Of a DNA stretch of 64,000 bases, positions 48,477 to 60,331 are shown piece by piece (positions within the stretch are counted from its first letter, which is position 1; each line of letters begins with the position of its first letter). Source of the DNA: Trema orientale (Eukaryota; Streptophyta; Magnoliopsida; Rosales; Cannabaceae); the NCBI GenBank assembly GCA_002914845.1, contig JXTC01000251.1, positions 111,717 to 175,716 of the forward strand, written 5' to 3'. The position numbers were made by a program, and so were the translations under genes. The notes below the pieces were generated by a model. The model was not told the DNA's origin. It saw only the letters and a list, made by a program, of their open reading frames with translations, and did no database searches.

Positions 48477-49361
48477 AAACCCAAAGTGAGAAGGTTCTAG
48501 AATTGGATTTGTAATATACTGGAGTTACAAAATTCATTTTGGACCATTATTAGGCCTCATAAAGCTGAGGTAACAGCAAAAAATGTTTTCGCAGTTATGT
48601 TGTAATAGTCAAATATTTTTCTAGCCATATTAATGGGTTGTTGCTGTTATATTGTAACAGCTGAACATTTTTAAGCCATATTAATGAGCGGTTACTGTTA
48701 TGTTGTAATAGCCAAACGTTTTTCAACCATCATTAATATGGGCTGTTACTGTTATATCGTAATAACTAAATATTTTTTAGCCATATTAATGGGATGTTAA
48801 TGGCTTAGTTCCCTCATAAAGGAGACCTTCTCCTTCACTTTTAGATACACCAACACACTAAAACATTTCTTAGCTTATTCCTCTCTTCCATATTCTCTTT
48901 ATAGCGGTTAAAAAATAGTTAGTTAGTACTTAGAGAGTTTAAGTTCTTTCTTTTCGGTGTGGTCGAGCTCTCTTGAGTTCTGGTGATAGAGTTTGGGCAT
49001 TGCTCAATTCGTTGTGAGTAGCAAGTTGGTGTGACGTTGCTACTCGTAAACCGTTTTATCCTAGGAAACAGACACTGTTGACATTCTTCTAAGCACCCCG
49101 GTGAGGAAATGTAACTGTTTTAAGAAAATTGTGTGAAATACAAGACTCAGTTTGGTTTCCTTAAACTCCTTTGTTATTTTGTTCATTATTATTATAGTAA
49201 ATTAATTGTGATTTATTTTGTTACATTATTTGATTTATTTTTAGGACAATTGTTTCTATCCAAGTTGTAGTTAAATAATTTATTACATCATATGTTATAA
49301 CAGATTATTGTTGTATTTTTATTTCTAGATATATTATTACTTGTAATAAATTTTTCTAACA
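48477..49361 (+). repeat. 5' LTR of the outer Copia (truncated)
   Basis: It matches 59432-60331 nearly throughout and ends in the same CTAACA. The first part of the LTR seen at the 3' copy is missing: similarity starts abruptly at aacccaaagtgagaagg. Compared with the 3' LTR it lacks a short stretch containing the TATA box (here ccctcataaaggag, there a stretch with ctataaaaggag). Four imperfect copies of an about 55-60-bp unit (tgttactgttatgttgtaat ...) lie at about 48565-48795. Confidence 0.9.
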
Positions 49362-49608
49362 ATCTTAAAACAGTTATATGTCTTTTTCCTGTTATTGCTT
49401 TAAATAATATATCTGGATTTATATATTGTGATTGGAGATATTTCTTTAATAAATTATGATAATTGAACAATTATAATTTAGACAAATTCTTTCTAGGAGG
49501 CTGGATTTTAAGCGGGACCATTTGTGACCCCTCCATGGTCTTTCCTAGGAGTTTGTCTATTGAGTAATATTTAATTATTGATGTTTATTTCTAGAAAAAG
49601 AAATCTCA

Positions 49609-51437
49609 TTGGATTTGCTATTCTTGTCAGAAATGGCAACTGAATCAAATAATATTACTGTTGTGGCCCAATGGCGTACTCCTACTATGGCCCATGTGCT
49701 TGTTCCTATTGTGGCTCAAATACCAACCCCTGTTGTGACTCCTGTGGTACCAGCAGTGCACTACGGAGAGAAGCCTAAGAAGTTCAATGGATTGAACTTT
49801 AAAATGTGGCAACAGAAGATGTTATTCTATTTGACCACATTAAACCTTACGAGGTTCTTGACTGAGGAGGCTCCAAAAGCCAATGATAACGAGCAAGACG
49901 TCCAAGTCATCGCTGCAGTTGATGCTTGGAAACAGTCTGACTACCTGTGCCGTAACTACGTAATGAACGGTTTGACCGATTCTTTATATAGCGTATATCG
50001 TAATAAGAAGACAGCAAAGGAATTACAGAAGTCACTTGACTATAAATATAAGACTGAGGATGCTGGGTCTAAAAAATTTGCAGTGGAATGCTTCCTAAAC
50101 TTTAAAATGGTCAACTCTAAAATAGTAATCAGTTAAGTTCAAGAGTTTCAATTGATTCTCCATGAGATTCAGGCTGAGGGGATGGTCATACGTGAACTCT
50201 TCCAAGTAGCTACTGTCATTGAAAAGCTACCCCCTATATGGAAGGATTTCAAGAGCTATCTCAAATACAAGTGAAAGACAATAAACCTTAAATAGCTTGT
50301 TGTTAAACTTCGCATTGAGGAAGAAAACAGACGTGCTGACAAGTTAGAAACATCGTCCAGTACGCCTGTGGCTAAGACAAATGTTGTAGAACATTCTCAA
50401 GGCTCTAAAGCCAAGAAGAATAAACAGAAACAACCAAGCTAGAAGTTGGGGCCTAAAGGTGGATTAGGAAAGAAGCAGAAATTCTAAGGGAAGTGCTTCA
50501 ACTGTGACAAGATGGGTCACAAGGCTTCAGACTGTCGACTTCCAAAGAAGAGGAAGAATGAAGCCAACGTAGTGGATGAAATCACATAAGAGGTTTCTGA
50601 CATAGACCTATGTGCAGTAGTTTCTAAAGTGAATATAGTTGGGTCTAATCCCAAAGAATGGTGGCTTGATACCGGTGCCACTTGGCACGTATGCTCTGAC
50701 AAAGGTTTGTTCACTTCTTTCAAATTGCTTGAGAACGGGGAGAAGTTATTTACGGGAAATTCTGCCACATCCACTGTCGAAGGTCAAGGCAAGGTGGTCT
50801 TGAAGATGACCTCTGGGAAGGAGCTGACTCTGAATAATGTACTGTATATGCCGGAGATCTACAAGAACTTAGTATCCAGTTCATTGCTGAATAAACATGG
50901 ATTCCGCATAGTGTTTGAGTCAGATAAAGTAGTTTTATCTAAGAGCAGATTGTATGTGAGAAAGGGCTATGTATGTGATGTGCTTTTTAATCTGAATGTA
51001 ATGATTATTAAGCCAAATAATAATAAAGCTAACTCTTCTACTTATTTGCTTGAGTCCTCTAATGTATGGCATGGTAGACTAGGACACGTTAATTATGATA
51101 CTTTGCGTAGATTAATTAACTTAAACTATATACCCACTTTTAATATTGATTCAAAACACAAGCGTGAAACTTGTGTTGAGGCAAAACTGACTAGGTCATC
51201 GTTTCAAAGTGTTGAGAGGAATACTAGACCTCTTGATCTAATTCACAGTGACATTTGTGATTTAAAATTTGTACAAATAAGGGGAGGCAATAAGAATTTT
51301 ATTACTTTTGTCGATGATAGCACAAAATACAGCTATGTGTATGTGTTAAAATCCAAGGACAAAGCCATAGAGAAGTTTGTTTTTTATGAGAATGAGGTTG
51401 AGAATCAACGCAATAAAAAAATTAAGGTGTTAAGAAG
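49609..51437 (+). pseudogene. Outer Copia gag-protease-integrase (5' half), interrupted
   Basis: One reading frame runs from the ATG-bearing gag ([19 protein letters not shown]) through a zinc knuckle CFNCDKMGHKASDC, protease WWLDTGATWHVCSD (catalytic DTG) and integrase (WHGRLGHVNYDTL, then FVDDSTKYSYVY). In-frame stops occur at 50134-50136 and at about 50272, 50296, 50441, 50486 and 50587, several where the family has Gln or Arg. The frame then breaks at 51437, inside the integrase core, where the second Copia has inserted. The stretch after 51438 in the same ORF is LTR sequence, not protein. Confidence 0.9.
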
Positions 51438-51730
51438 TGAAGAATTACGAGGAAACCTCTATTTTATTTCATGCTTCACACATATACAAAGAGATCAGAA
51501 CCTGATTCTATATAGGCATGGCAGAACACGTTTTGCTGTACCTTCTAGAATGAAAAACAGCTGTCTTGGAGAGATATTCTCTCCACTAAACTAGGAAAAT
51601 AATTACAAAAAATTAATCCCAAGAGATCAGGCAACAGGCTGCCGAAATCTCTCTTTATTAAAATAAAATCATAGCAAACAAAAAAAGGAAATAAAATCCT
51701 AGACAAATTCCTAAATATCAGATTTCCACA
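51438..51730 (-). repeat. 3' LTR of the nested Copia
   Basis: 293 bp, starting tgaagaatta and ending tttccaca on the plus strand. Because the element is inverted, this left copy is the 3' LTR. Confidence 0.95.
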
Positions 51731-51741
51731 CTTCCCCTCAA
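51731..51741 (-). other. Polypurine tract of the nested Copia
   Basis: On the minus strand the sequence TTGAGGGGAAG sits directly against the 3' LTR, the usual primer for plus-strand DNA synthesis. Confidence 0.85.
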
Positions 51742-53321
51742 GCTGGACAATAGATATCAATCAATCCCAGCTTGGACTTCAGACTCTCAAAACTATTTCT
51801 AGGAAGAGCCTTAGAAAGTATGTCCGTAATCTGAAAACGTGTAGGAGTATAAATCAGCTTAATGACCTCACAGTCTATCTTTTCCTTAATAAAATGCCGG
51901 TCTATCTCCACATGTTTTGTCCTGTCATGGTAGACTGGATTTTTCGCACTATCAATAGCAGCTTTATTATCACAGAAAATGTTCATAGTTCTTTCAGTTG
52001 GAATTTTCAGCTCTTTTAATAACCTTTTCAGCCACATACCTTCACATATTCCATGTGCCATTGCTCTAAGTTCAGCTTCAGCGCTATTTCTTGCCACAAC
52101 TGATTGCTTTTTACTTCGCCAAGTAACTAGATTTCCCCAAACATATGTACAGTATCCAGAAGTTGATCTTCGATCAGTTACTGATCCAGCCCAATTAGTA
52201 TCTGAGTAAATTTCAATGTCCCTTTTTGAAGTCTTCTTAAAGAATAGCCCTCTTCCAGGATTTAACTTAAGATACTGTAATATCCGAGTGACTGCTCGTT
52301 GATGTTCTTCAGTGGGATTATTCATATACCTACTCACCATACTTACATAAAATCCAATGTCTGGTCTTGTGTGTGAGAGATATATTAGTTTCCCAATAAG
52401 TCTTTGATATCTGCCTTTATCTATAGAAGCATCCTTTTCAGTTGTCCCTACCTTATTGATGGGATCCATCGGTGTATCCACTGGTTTACATCCATGCATC
52501 CCTGTTTCATTAAGTAGGTCTAAAACATATTTTCGTTGAGAAACTGAAATTCCTTCTTTTGATCTGGCCACTTCCATGCCGAGAAAGTACCTGAGATAAC
52601 CAAGGTCTTTGATTTCAAATTCTTTTGCCAAAAAATTCTTCAGTTTGATCATTTCTTCTTCATATTCCTCAGTGAGAATTATGTCATCCATGTAAACAAT
52701 AAGAATTGCTAATTTATCTCTGGATGAATGTTTGACAAATAATGTATGGTCTGGCTGGCATTGAGAATACCCAAACAATTTCACTGCTCGAGTAAATCGA
52801 TCAAACCAAGCTCGCGGAGATTGTTTTAGCCCATATAATGACTTTTTTAGCTTGCAAACTTTGTTGGCATTTGCTGGAGTCTCGAATCCTGGAGGAATTT
52901 CTACTTCTTCCAAGTCGCCATTTAAAAAAGCATTCTTAATATCTAGTTGGTGTAGTGGCCAATTAAGATTAGTTGCAAGAGATAATAAAACTCGAATGGA
53001 ATTTAGCTTGGCTACAGGAGCAAACGTTTCCTGATAATCAATCCCATATGACTGACTGAATCCTTTTGCAACAAGGCGAGCTTTAAATCTGTCCACACTT
53101 CCATCTGCTTTGTTTTTGACAGTGAAAATCCACTTACACCTGACTGGATTCTTTCCTTTAGGTAATTCAGTCACCTCCCAGGTTCCATTTTTCTTCAGAG
53201 CTCGAATTTCTTCCCAAACTGCAGCTTTCCATCTCGGCTGATTAAGGGCTTCTTGAATGTTGTTGGGAATTAGAGTATTTGATAGATCCCTTGTAAAAGC
53301 GTTAAACTTCGGAGACAATCA
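51738..53321 (-). pseudogene. Nested Copia reverse transcriptase and RNase H
   Basis: An open stretch of 526 codons covers RT (WKAAVWEEIRALKKNGTWE, QLDIKNAFLNGDLEE, catalytic YMDD, FEIKDLG, RPDIGFYVSMVSRYM) and RNase H (YSDTNWAGSVTDRRSTSGY, NSAEAELRAMA, DNKAAIDSAKNPVYHDRTKH). The residues of the RT and RNase H active sites are present. It is cut from the upstream polyprotein by one in-frame TGA (53319-53321), where relatives have Arg (CGA), so there is no proper start. A small in-frame gap follows GDLEE, ahead of IPPGFE, compared with the family. Confidence 0.9.
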
Positions 53322-56224
53322 TTCATAGGAGATGAACTTAGAAATTGGATGTTGAGTGCATGATCTCACTCTTTTTCTCAAGGCAATAGGTTGATCAAGA
53401 TCATCATAAGGTATCTCAAATGAACCAGAGATAGAAGTGTTACCTGGAATTTCAAGAATTTCTGGATTTGGTTCAGACTCTTGGATTTGCTGAAGAGGTG
53501 TGCGAGACTCTTTATTCCTTGGTGTCTTGTGTCTCTGAGAGTAGACAATTATCTCATCATTTGTACCTTGTGTGGATCGTCGTGGAGTTATGGACTCCTG
53601 TATTTCTGACTGAACATAATTTGTGGGCTCATGTATTTCGACTGAGGGCTCAATGTTTTTGGACTCAATAATTTCGATTTGGGAAGGTAACTCAGTATGT
53701 GTTATTTCAATGATTTCAGATTTGGTTGGAGTGTTGAACTGAGTTTTATTTTCTTTTTCCCAAAAACGATATTCCTGCATAATGTTCGCCCCCTGAATAT
53801 TGGATTTTGGGTAATAAGGTTGATCTTCAAAGAATGTGACATCCATAGAATAATAGAACTTTCTTGTGACTGGTGAGTAACACTTATACCCTTTTTGATT
53901 TGGAGAGTAACCTAAGAATAGACACTTGATGGATTTAGGATCTAATTTGGTTCGGTGTTGTGAATGTATATGAACAAAAACTGAATTGGAATTGTTGAGA
54001 TGAGACGAGTGGTAGGATATGATTATAGAAAAACTTGGCATGGTGTTTGGAACTTGAGGACCCTAGAAGGTATACGGTTAATGGGGTAAGCTGCTGTAAG
54101 AACAGCTTCACCCCAAAAATGTTTTAGAACATGAGTAGATATCATAAGTGATCTTGCGACTTCCAAAAGATGCCTATTTTTCCTTTCAGCTACTCCGTTT
54201 TATTGTGGGGTGTCTATACAGGAACTTAGATGAACAATACCTTGACTCAAAAGATACTCTCCAAGTATGGAGTTGAAGTACTCTTTTCCATTATCGGTCT
54301 TAAACACTTGTATTCTAGTTTGGAGCTGAGTTTGAATCATGGCATTGAAATTTTTAAAGATTTGCCCGGCTTCAGATTTTTCCTTCATTAGAAATATCCA
54401 AGTGGTTCTAGTGTGATCGTCAATGAAGGTGATGAACCATCTAGAACCTGTGACATTGTTTATTCTAGATGGTCCCCAAATATCGCTATGAATCATCAAG
54501 AAAGGATGAGAAGATTTGTATAATTGCAGGGATTTCGGGTATGTTTGGATAACTGACATATTTCACACTGAAACAACTTTGACTTTTTATTATTAAATAA
54601 TGAAGGGAAAAGTTTTTCAAGGTACACAAAATTTGGGTGACCCAAACGATAATGCCACAGCATAATTGCACTATCTTTATTACGACTTGAAGAAAGAGCC
54701 ACACAATTCTTGTTCTGCACTTGTTCTTGAGGATAACTATCAAGTTTTAGGAATTAGAGTCCAGCACATATCCTAGCATTGCCAATCATCCTCTCCGAAT
54801 CCAATGCCTGAAATTCATAAGTATTTTGAGAAAACTTAGTGACACAATTTTGTTCTTTTGTAAATTTACTAATTGACAGTAAATTACAATCTAAATTTGG
54901 AATTAACAAAACTGTATTGAGAGTTAGGTCCTTTGAGATAATAACTGATCCACTTCCAGCCACCTTTGAAATGGATCCATCTGCAATCCGTACTGTCAGG
55001 TTCTCATGGGATGGTTCATAAGTATGAAATATAGATATATCTCCAGTCATATGGTCAGACGCACCTGAGTCAACAATCCGTAAATCTGATTTTTCTCGTT
55101 TTGCATTTAAAGCAAACAAGAAATTACCTTTCTGAGCTAGAGAACCAGAACTGATTACTGGAGTGGTTGGAGTATTGGGTTGGATTGATTATTGAAGCAG
55201 CTTTTGTAGCATCTCCATCTGATCTTTGCTAAATGAAATAGTAGCTGGTTCTGTTGTGGGATTATTGGCAGTTGGAATAGATGATGTTGCAACAAGATTA
55301 CCTGGGCTCTCTTTGTCTTGATTGAAGCGAGATGGCTTCCAGTCTGCTGGTTTGCCAAGTATTTTCCAGCATATCTCTCTGGTATGTCCAGGTTTGCGGC
55401 AATGGTCATACCATGGTCTGCCTTTTCGAGGTTGATTATAGTTGCTGTTGTTCTGGGTTCCTCGAACTGCTAGAGCAGAATTTTCCAATGATGGATTCAT
55501 ATTGTTGTTAATCTGAGATCCCGAATACACCTTTTTCCAGCTTTCTTCTCTCCGGACTTCTGCAAAAGCTTCTCGGATGCTGGGTAATGGTTTGGTTCCC
55601 AATATTCTGCCACGAACTTCTTCAAGATTTTTGTTAAGGCCTAAGAGAAATTTAAAGACCCCTTTTTTTTCAATAATTTTCTAGTATTTACCTCTATCAG
55701 TAGGGCATACCCAGTCATTTTCTTCAAACATATCAAGCTGCTGCCAGTGACGGGTTAGAGTATTGTAGTATTGATTGACAGACATCTCCCTTTGTCTAAG
55801 ATCATATAGAATACTTTCAATCTCGAACAATTCTGCAGTATTCTCATTATTTGAGTATGTTTCTCTGGCCATATCCCATATTTCCTTTACTGTCTTGTAG
55901 AGTAGGAAATTCGCCAACTTCATTTGTCATTGAATTGATGAGCCACGACATCACCATGTTGTTTTCTGTTTTCCAAACTTTGAATTTTGGATCTTCAAGC
56001 TTCGGTTGGACTGCAGCCCCAGTGACATAATCGTCTTTGTCCTTCCCACAGATGAACATCATCACGGATTGGGACCACTGGAGATAATTCTGTCCATTCA
56101 ACTTATGCCCTGTGATGAGTTGAGTGCCTTCGGAACCTCCGCTATTGGAGATGATGATTTCTGGACGAGAGGTGGCTTCGGTGGTTCCACTTTGAGATTC
56201 AGTGGCCATCCCATATTTTGTCAT
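53322..56224 (-). pseudogene. Nested Copia gag, protease and integrase, interrupted
   Basis: Blocks on the minus strand in order: gag (LNGQNYLQWSQSVMMFICGK, 55847-56224; then 55681-55923), a zinc knuckle region (YDHCRKPGHTREIC, near 55400), protease (RIVDSGASDHMTGD, 54754-55119), integrase (LWHYRLGHPNF; FITFIDDHTRTTWIFLMKEK, 54200-54720) and the integrase-RT linker (53319-54041). The knuckle's first Cys is Tyr, so zinc binding should fail. A TAA at about 54197-54199 stands where the family reads Gln-Gln-Asn-Gly. Frame changes separate the blocks. Confidence 0.88.
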
Positions 56225-56247
56225 CGTCGAGAAAAGGTTTCAGATCT

Positions 56248-56259
56248 GCTCTGATACCA
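56248..56259 (-). other. Primer-binding site of the nested Copia
   Basis: On the minus strand TGGTATCAGAGC lies directly after the 5' LTR. It is the standard site complementary to the 3' end of initiator tRNA-Met used by plant Copia elements. Confidence 0.93.
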
Positions 56260-56552
56260 TGAAGAATTATGAGGAAACCTCTATTTTATTTCATGCTTCA
56301 CACATATACAAAGAGATCAGAACCTGATTCTATATAGGCATGGCAGAATACGTTCTGCTGTACCTTTTATAATGAAAAACAGCTGTCTTGGAGAGATATT
56401 CTCTCCACTAAACTAGGAAAATAATTACAAAAAATTAATCCCAAGAGATCAGGCAACAGGCTGCCGAAATCTCTCTTTATTAAAATAAAATCATAGCAAA
56501 CAAAAAAAGGAAATAAAATCCTAGACAAATTCCTAAATATCAGATTTCTACA
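56260..56552 (-). repeat. 5' LTR of the nested Copia
   Basis: 293 bp, matching 51438-51730 with 6 substitutions and no gaps by eye. Confidence 0.95.
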
Positions 56553-58770
56553 AGAAGTGATCGAGGTGGAGAGTATGATTCACCTTTTGAGAAAATCTGT
56601 GCACAGTATGGAATCATGTATGAAACCACGGCACCTTACTCGCCTTAGTCAAATGGAGTTACTGAGCAAAAGAATTGTACCTTTAAAGAAATGATGAATA
56701 CAATGTTAATAAGTTTTGGGTTACCCCAGAACATGTGGAGAGAAGCCATTTTGACGGCCAATTACCTTTTGAATAAGGTACCTAAAAAGAAAATGGAAAA
56801 GACTCCATATGAGTTGTGAAAAGGAAGAAAACCATCCTACAACTATTTACGAATATGGGAATGTCTTACCAAAGTGGCTATACCAACACCTAAGAAGGTG
56901 AAAATTGATCCGAAAATTATTGATTACATTTTTATTGGTTATGCACAAAACAGTAGTGCTTATCGGTTTCTTGTATATGAGTCAAAAATCCCAGACATAC
57001 ATAAGAACACGATAATGGAATTAAGGAATACATCGTTCTTTGAACATGTATTTCCTTGTAAATCCAAAGAAAAAGCAAGTTCGTCGAAACGAACACATGA
57101 GACTATTACTGAGAATAGTCAAGACCAAGATAAAAATGAAGAAATCGAGATTGAACCTCGACGGAGTAAGAGAGCAAGGACAGAAAAATATTTTAGTCCA
57201 GATTTTCTGACATACTTGTTAGAAAGTGAGCCTCGAACGTATACTGAGGCTATAAGCTCAAATGAACCACCTTTGTGGAAAGAGGCTATTAAGAGCGAAA
57301 TTGATTCCATCTTATAAAATCAACTTGGGAACTAGTAGACCTTCCTCCTGGATGTAAACCACTAGGTTCAAAGTGGATTTTTAAAAGGAAAATGAAAGCT
57401 GATGGATCGATTGATAAGTACAAGGCAAGACTTGTAATTAAAGGCTATAGACAGAAAGAAGGTCTGGACTATTTTGATACTTATTCTTCTGTGACGAGAA
57501 TAAACTCTATAAGGATGGTGCTAGTGATTATCGCTCTACGGAATCTCGAAATATACCAAATGGATGTAAAAATAGCCCTTTTAAATAGAGATCTAGAGGA
57601 AGAGATCTACATAGAACAACATGAAGGTTTTTCTGCACCAGGGCATGAAAAGAAAGTCTGTAAGTTAGTGAAATCCTTGTATGGATTAAAACAAGCCTCG
57701 AAACAATGGCATGAAAAATTTAATAGCACTATGAAGGCTAATGGATTTAAAATCAACGAATGTGACAAATGTATATATGTCAAAGACACCGAAAATGGTT
57801 ATGTTATTTTGTGTCTTTATGTTGATGACATGCTCATTGTTAATAGTGATGACAAAATGATCAAATTTACCAAAAATATATTGAATTCAAGATTTGATAT
57901 GAAAGACATAGGCTTAGCTGATGTCATTTTGGGAATGAAAATCTTAAGAGTATCAGATGGGCTTGTTTTAAGTCAGTCACATTATGTGGATAATATTCTT
58001 AGAAATTTTGATAAAGATAATTCTGGAGTTGCCAGAACACCAATAGATTTAACTTTATGTTTATCTAAGAATAAAGGAAAGAGTGTTTCTCAAGTAGAAT
58101 ACTCTAGAGTGATAGGCAGTCTAATGTACTTGATGAGTTGTACAAGACCAGATATTGCCTATGCAGTTAGTAAACTAAGTAGATACACAAGTAATCCTAG
58201 AGCTGAGCATTGGCAAGAGATTATAAGAGTATAAATACTTAAGGTTTACACGAAGTTATGGACTGCACTATACTAGATATCCCTCTGTATTTAAAGGTTA
58301 CAGTGATGCGAATTAGATATATGATATTACAGATTCAAAGTCTACTAGTGGTTATGTGTTCACACTAGGAGGTGCAGCAGTGTCATGAAAATCCTCGAAA
58401 CAAACTGTTATTGCCAGATCCACTATGGAATCTGAGTTTATTGCACTAGATAAATGTAGGGAAGAAGCAGAATAGCTCTGCCACTTCTTAGAGGATATTC
58501 CAAGATGGCCAAAGCATGTGCCTACAATTTGCATATATTGTGATAGTCAATCTGCAATTGGAAGAGCACAGAGCAATATATATAATGGTAAGTCTAGACA
58601 TATTCGTCGTGACACAATAACATTAGACAACTACTCTCAACTGGGGTTATCTCTGTAGACTATATCAAGTCTAAAGATAACATTGCGAATCCGCTAACCA
58701 AAGGGTTGAATAGAGAGTTAGTTGAAAAGTCATCGAGGGGAATGAGAATAAAACCCATGAAAGAATAGGT
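56553..58770 (+). pseudogene. Outer Copia integrase (3' half), reverse transcriptase and RNase H, interrupted
   Basis: The frame resumes from the insertion point with DRGGEYDSPFEKICAQYG (integrase), then NGVTEQKN, the linker (56874-57317) and RT (57392-58234: KARLVIKGYRQKEGLDYFDT, DVKIALLNRDLEEEIY, catalytic YVDD, FDMKDIG, CTRPDIAYAVSKLSRYT). RNase H pieces follow to about 58770 (STSGYVFTLGGAAVS, ARSTMESEF, DSQSAIGRAQ). Stops replace Gln in YSPQSNG, Trp in ELWKG, and Trp in three RNase H positions. A one-base frame change lies near 57315. Confidence 0.9.
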
Positions 58771-59042
58771 CGATACAGTGGATACCCAACCTAGTTGACT
58801 GGAGATCTTAAGATCTAGGTTCAAAAGGGACAACTAAATTGTAAAGACTGTGTTGGATCACTATATGGATCTCCCCATGTCCATTCCTATGATGAAACAG
58901 TGATCCCCATAAAACGAAAGGTTAAGTTATACTTTTAATAATTTTTATATATCGGAAATAGAGTTTCGAGCAAAGTAATGCGGGTTACTCCTAATTAAGA
59001 GATCACCTATGTGAGAGAGAAGTAGGGCCGCTTCTAAGGGAA

Positions 59043-60331
59043 TTGTTAGGGTGCAATTCTTATTAAAAATTTTTGCAGAACCAGGCGTATGTTCATAGCC
59101 AAAACGAACATAATAGTGAGAACAGAAAAGTATCAGGAAGACTCCTGTGTGAGATACGTTATTGTTTACACAAATGGCAGAACAAGAACATCGCGTCCAC
59201 TGTTTAGTTAGTAAAGTAAACGTATTTTCACAAGAAAAGGTTCAAAGGATAACACCTACCTATCCTATGCAGGTTTTGACTATCGAATTCTATCACCATG
59301 TCGGTCGAGTCTTAGGTCATCAATTTCATTCATGTGAGGAATTGTTGGAAAAATGGTTTGGAAAAGAATTGTAAATAGGCATTTTGAGGCATAAAAATGT
59401 TTAAAATAGAGCTTGGGTGAATGAAAAATTGAAACCCAAAGTGAGAAGGTTCTAGAATTGGATTTGTAATATACTGGAGTTACAAAATTCATTTTGGACC
59501 ATTATTAGGCCTCATAAAGCTGAGGTAACAGCTAAAAATATTTTCGCAGATATGTTGTAATAGCCAAACGTTTTTCCAGCCATATTAATGGGCTGTTACT
59601 GGTATGTTGTAACAGCTGAACGTTTTTAAGCCATAGTAATCAGCTGTTACTATTATGTTGTAATAGCCAAACGTTTTTCAGCCATCATTAATATGGGCTG
59701 TTACTGTTATATTGTAACAGCCAAACATTTTTCAGCCATATTAATGGGATGTTAATGGCTTGGTTCTCCCATGAATACTATAAAAGGAGACCTTCTCCTT
59801 CACTTTTAGACACACCAATACACCAAAACATTTCTTAACTTATTCCTCTCTTCCATATTCTCTTTGTGGCAGTTAAGAAATGGTTAGTTAGTACTTAGAG
59901 AGTTTAAGTTCTTTCTTTTCGGTGTGGTCGAGCTCTCTTGAGCTCTGGTGATAGAGTTTGGACATTGCTCAGTTCGTTGTGAGTAGCAAGTTGGTGCGAC
60001 GTTGCTACTCGTGAACCGTTTTATCCTGAGAAACAGACGCTGTTGATATTCTTCTAAGCACCCCGGTGAGGAGGCGTAACTATTTTAAGGAAATTACACA
60101 AGACTCGGTTTGGTTTCCTTAAACTCCTTTATTATTTTGGTCATTATAATCATGATTATTATTATAGTAAATTAATTGTAATTTATTTTGTTACGTTATT
60201 TGATTTATTTTTATGATAATTGTTACTATCCAAGTTGTAGTTAAATAATTTATTACATCATATGTTATAACAGATTACTGTTGTATTTTTATTTCTAGAT
60301 ATATTATTACTTGCAATAATTTTTTCTAACA
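59043..60331 (+). repeat. 3' LTR of the outer Copia
   Basis: It begins TGTTAG and ends CTAACA, a perfect inverted tip pair, giving 1289 bp. A second candidate start is TGTTGGAA at 59342. The part from 59432 matches the truncated 5' LTR. It is directly preceded by a purine-rich stretch (aagggaat). Four imperfect about 55-60-bp subrepeats lie at about 59525-59750. Confidence 0.8.
59779..59785 (+). promoter_or_regulatory. TATA box of the outer Copia LTR
   Basis: TATAAAA, in context actataaaaggaga, sits after the LTR subrepeats and before the tct-rich likely transcription start. The equivalent site is deleted in the 5' LTR. Confidence 0.65.

Larger units (their letters stand above)
51438..56552 (-). 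mobile_element. Nested Copia retrotransposon, 5115 bp
   Basis: A full-length Copia element on the minus strand. Its two 293-bp LTRs differ at 6 positions by my count (about 98% identical), so the insertion is fairly recent. A perfect 5-bp target duplication AGAAG (51433-51437 and 56553-56557) flanks it. Removing the insert and one duplication restores the outer element's integrase frame, proving the order of events. The LTRs begin TG and end CA. Primer site and polypurine tract are in place. The coding region has several stops and frame breaks, so it needed help to move or decayed since. Confidence 0.96.
48477..60331 (+). mobile_element. Dead Copia LTR retrotransposon, interrupted by a second Copia
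   Basis: A Ty1/Copia element read on the plus strand in the order LTR, gag, protease, integrase, RT, RNase H, LTR (integrase before RT defines Copia). Without the 5.12-kb nested insert it is about 6.7 kb. The 5' LTR is truncated, and its target duplication is lost. At least ten nonsense codons and one frame change (near 57315) interrupt the polyprotein. A primer-binding site was not recognised after the 5' LTR. Confidence 0.92.
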
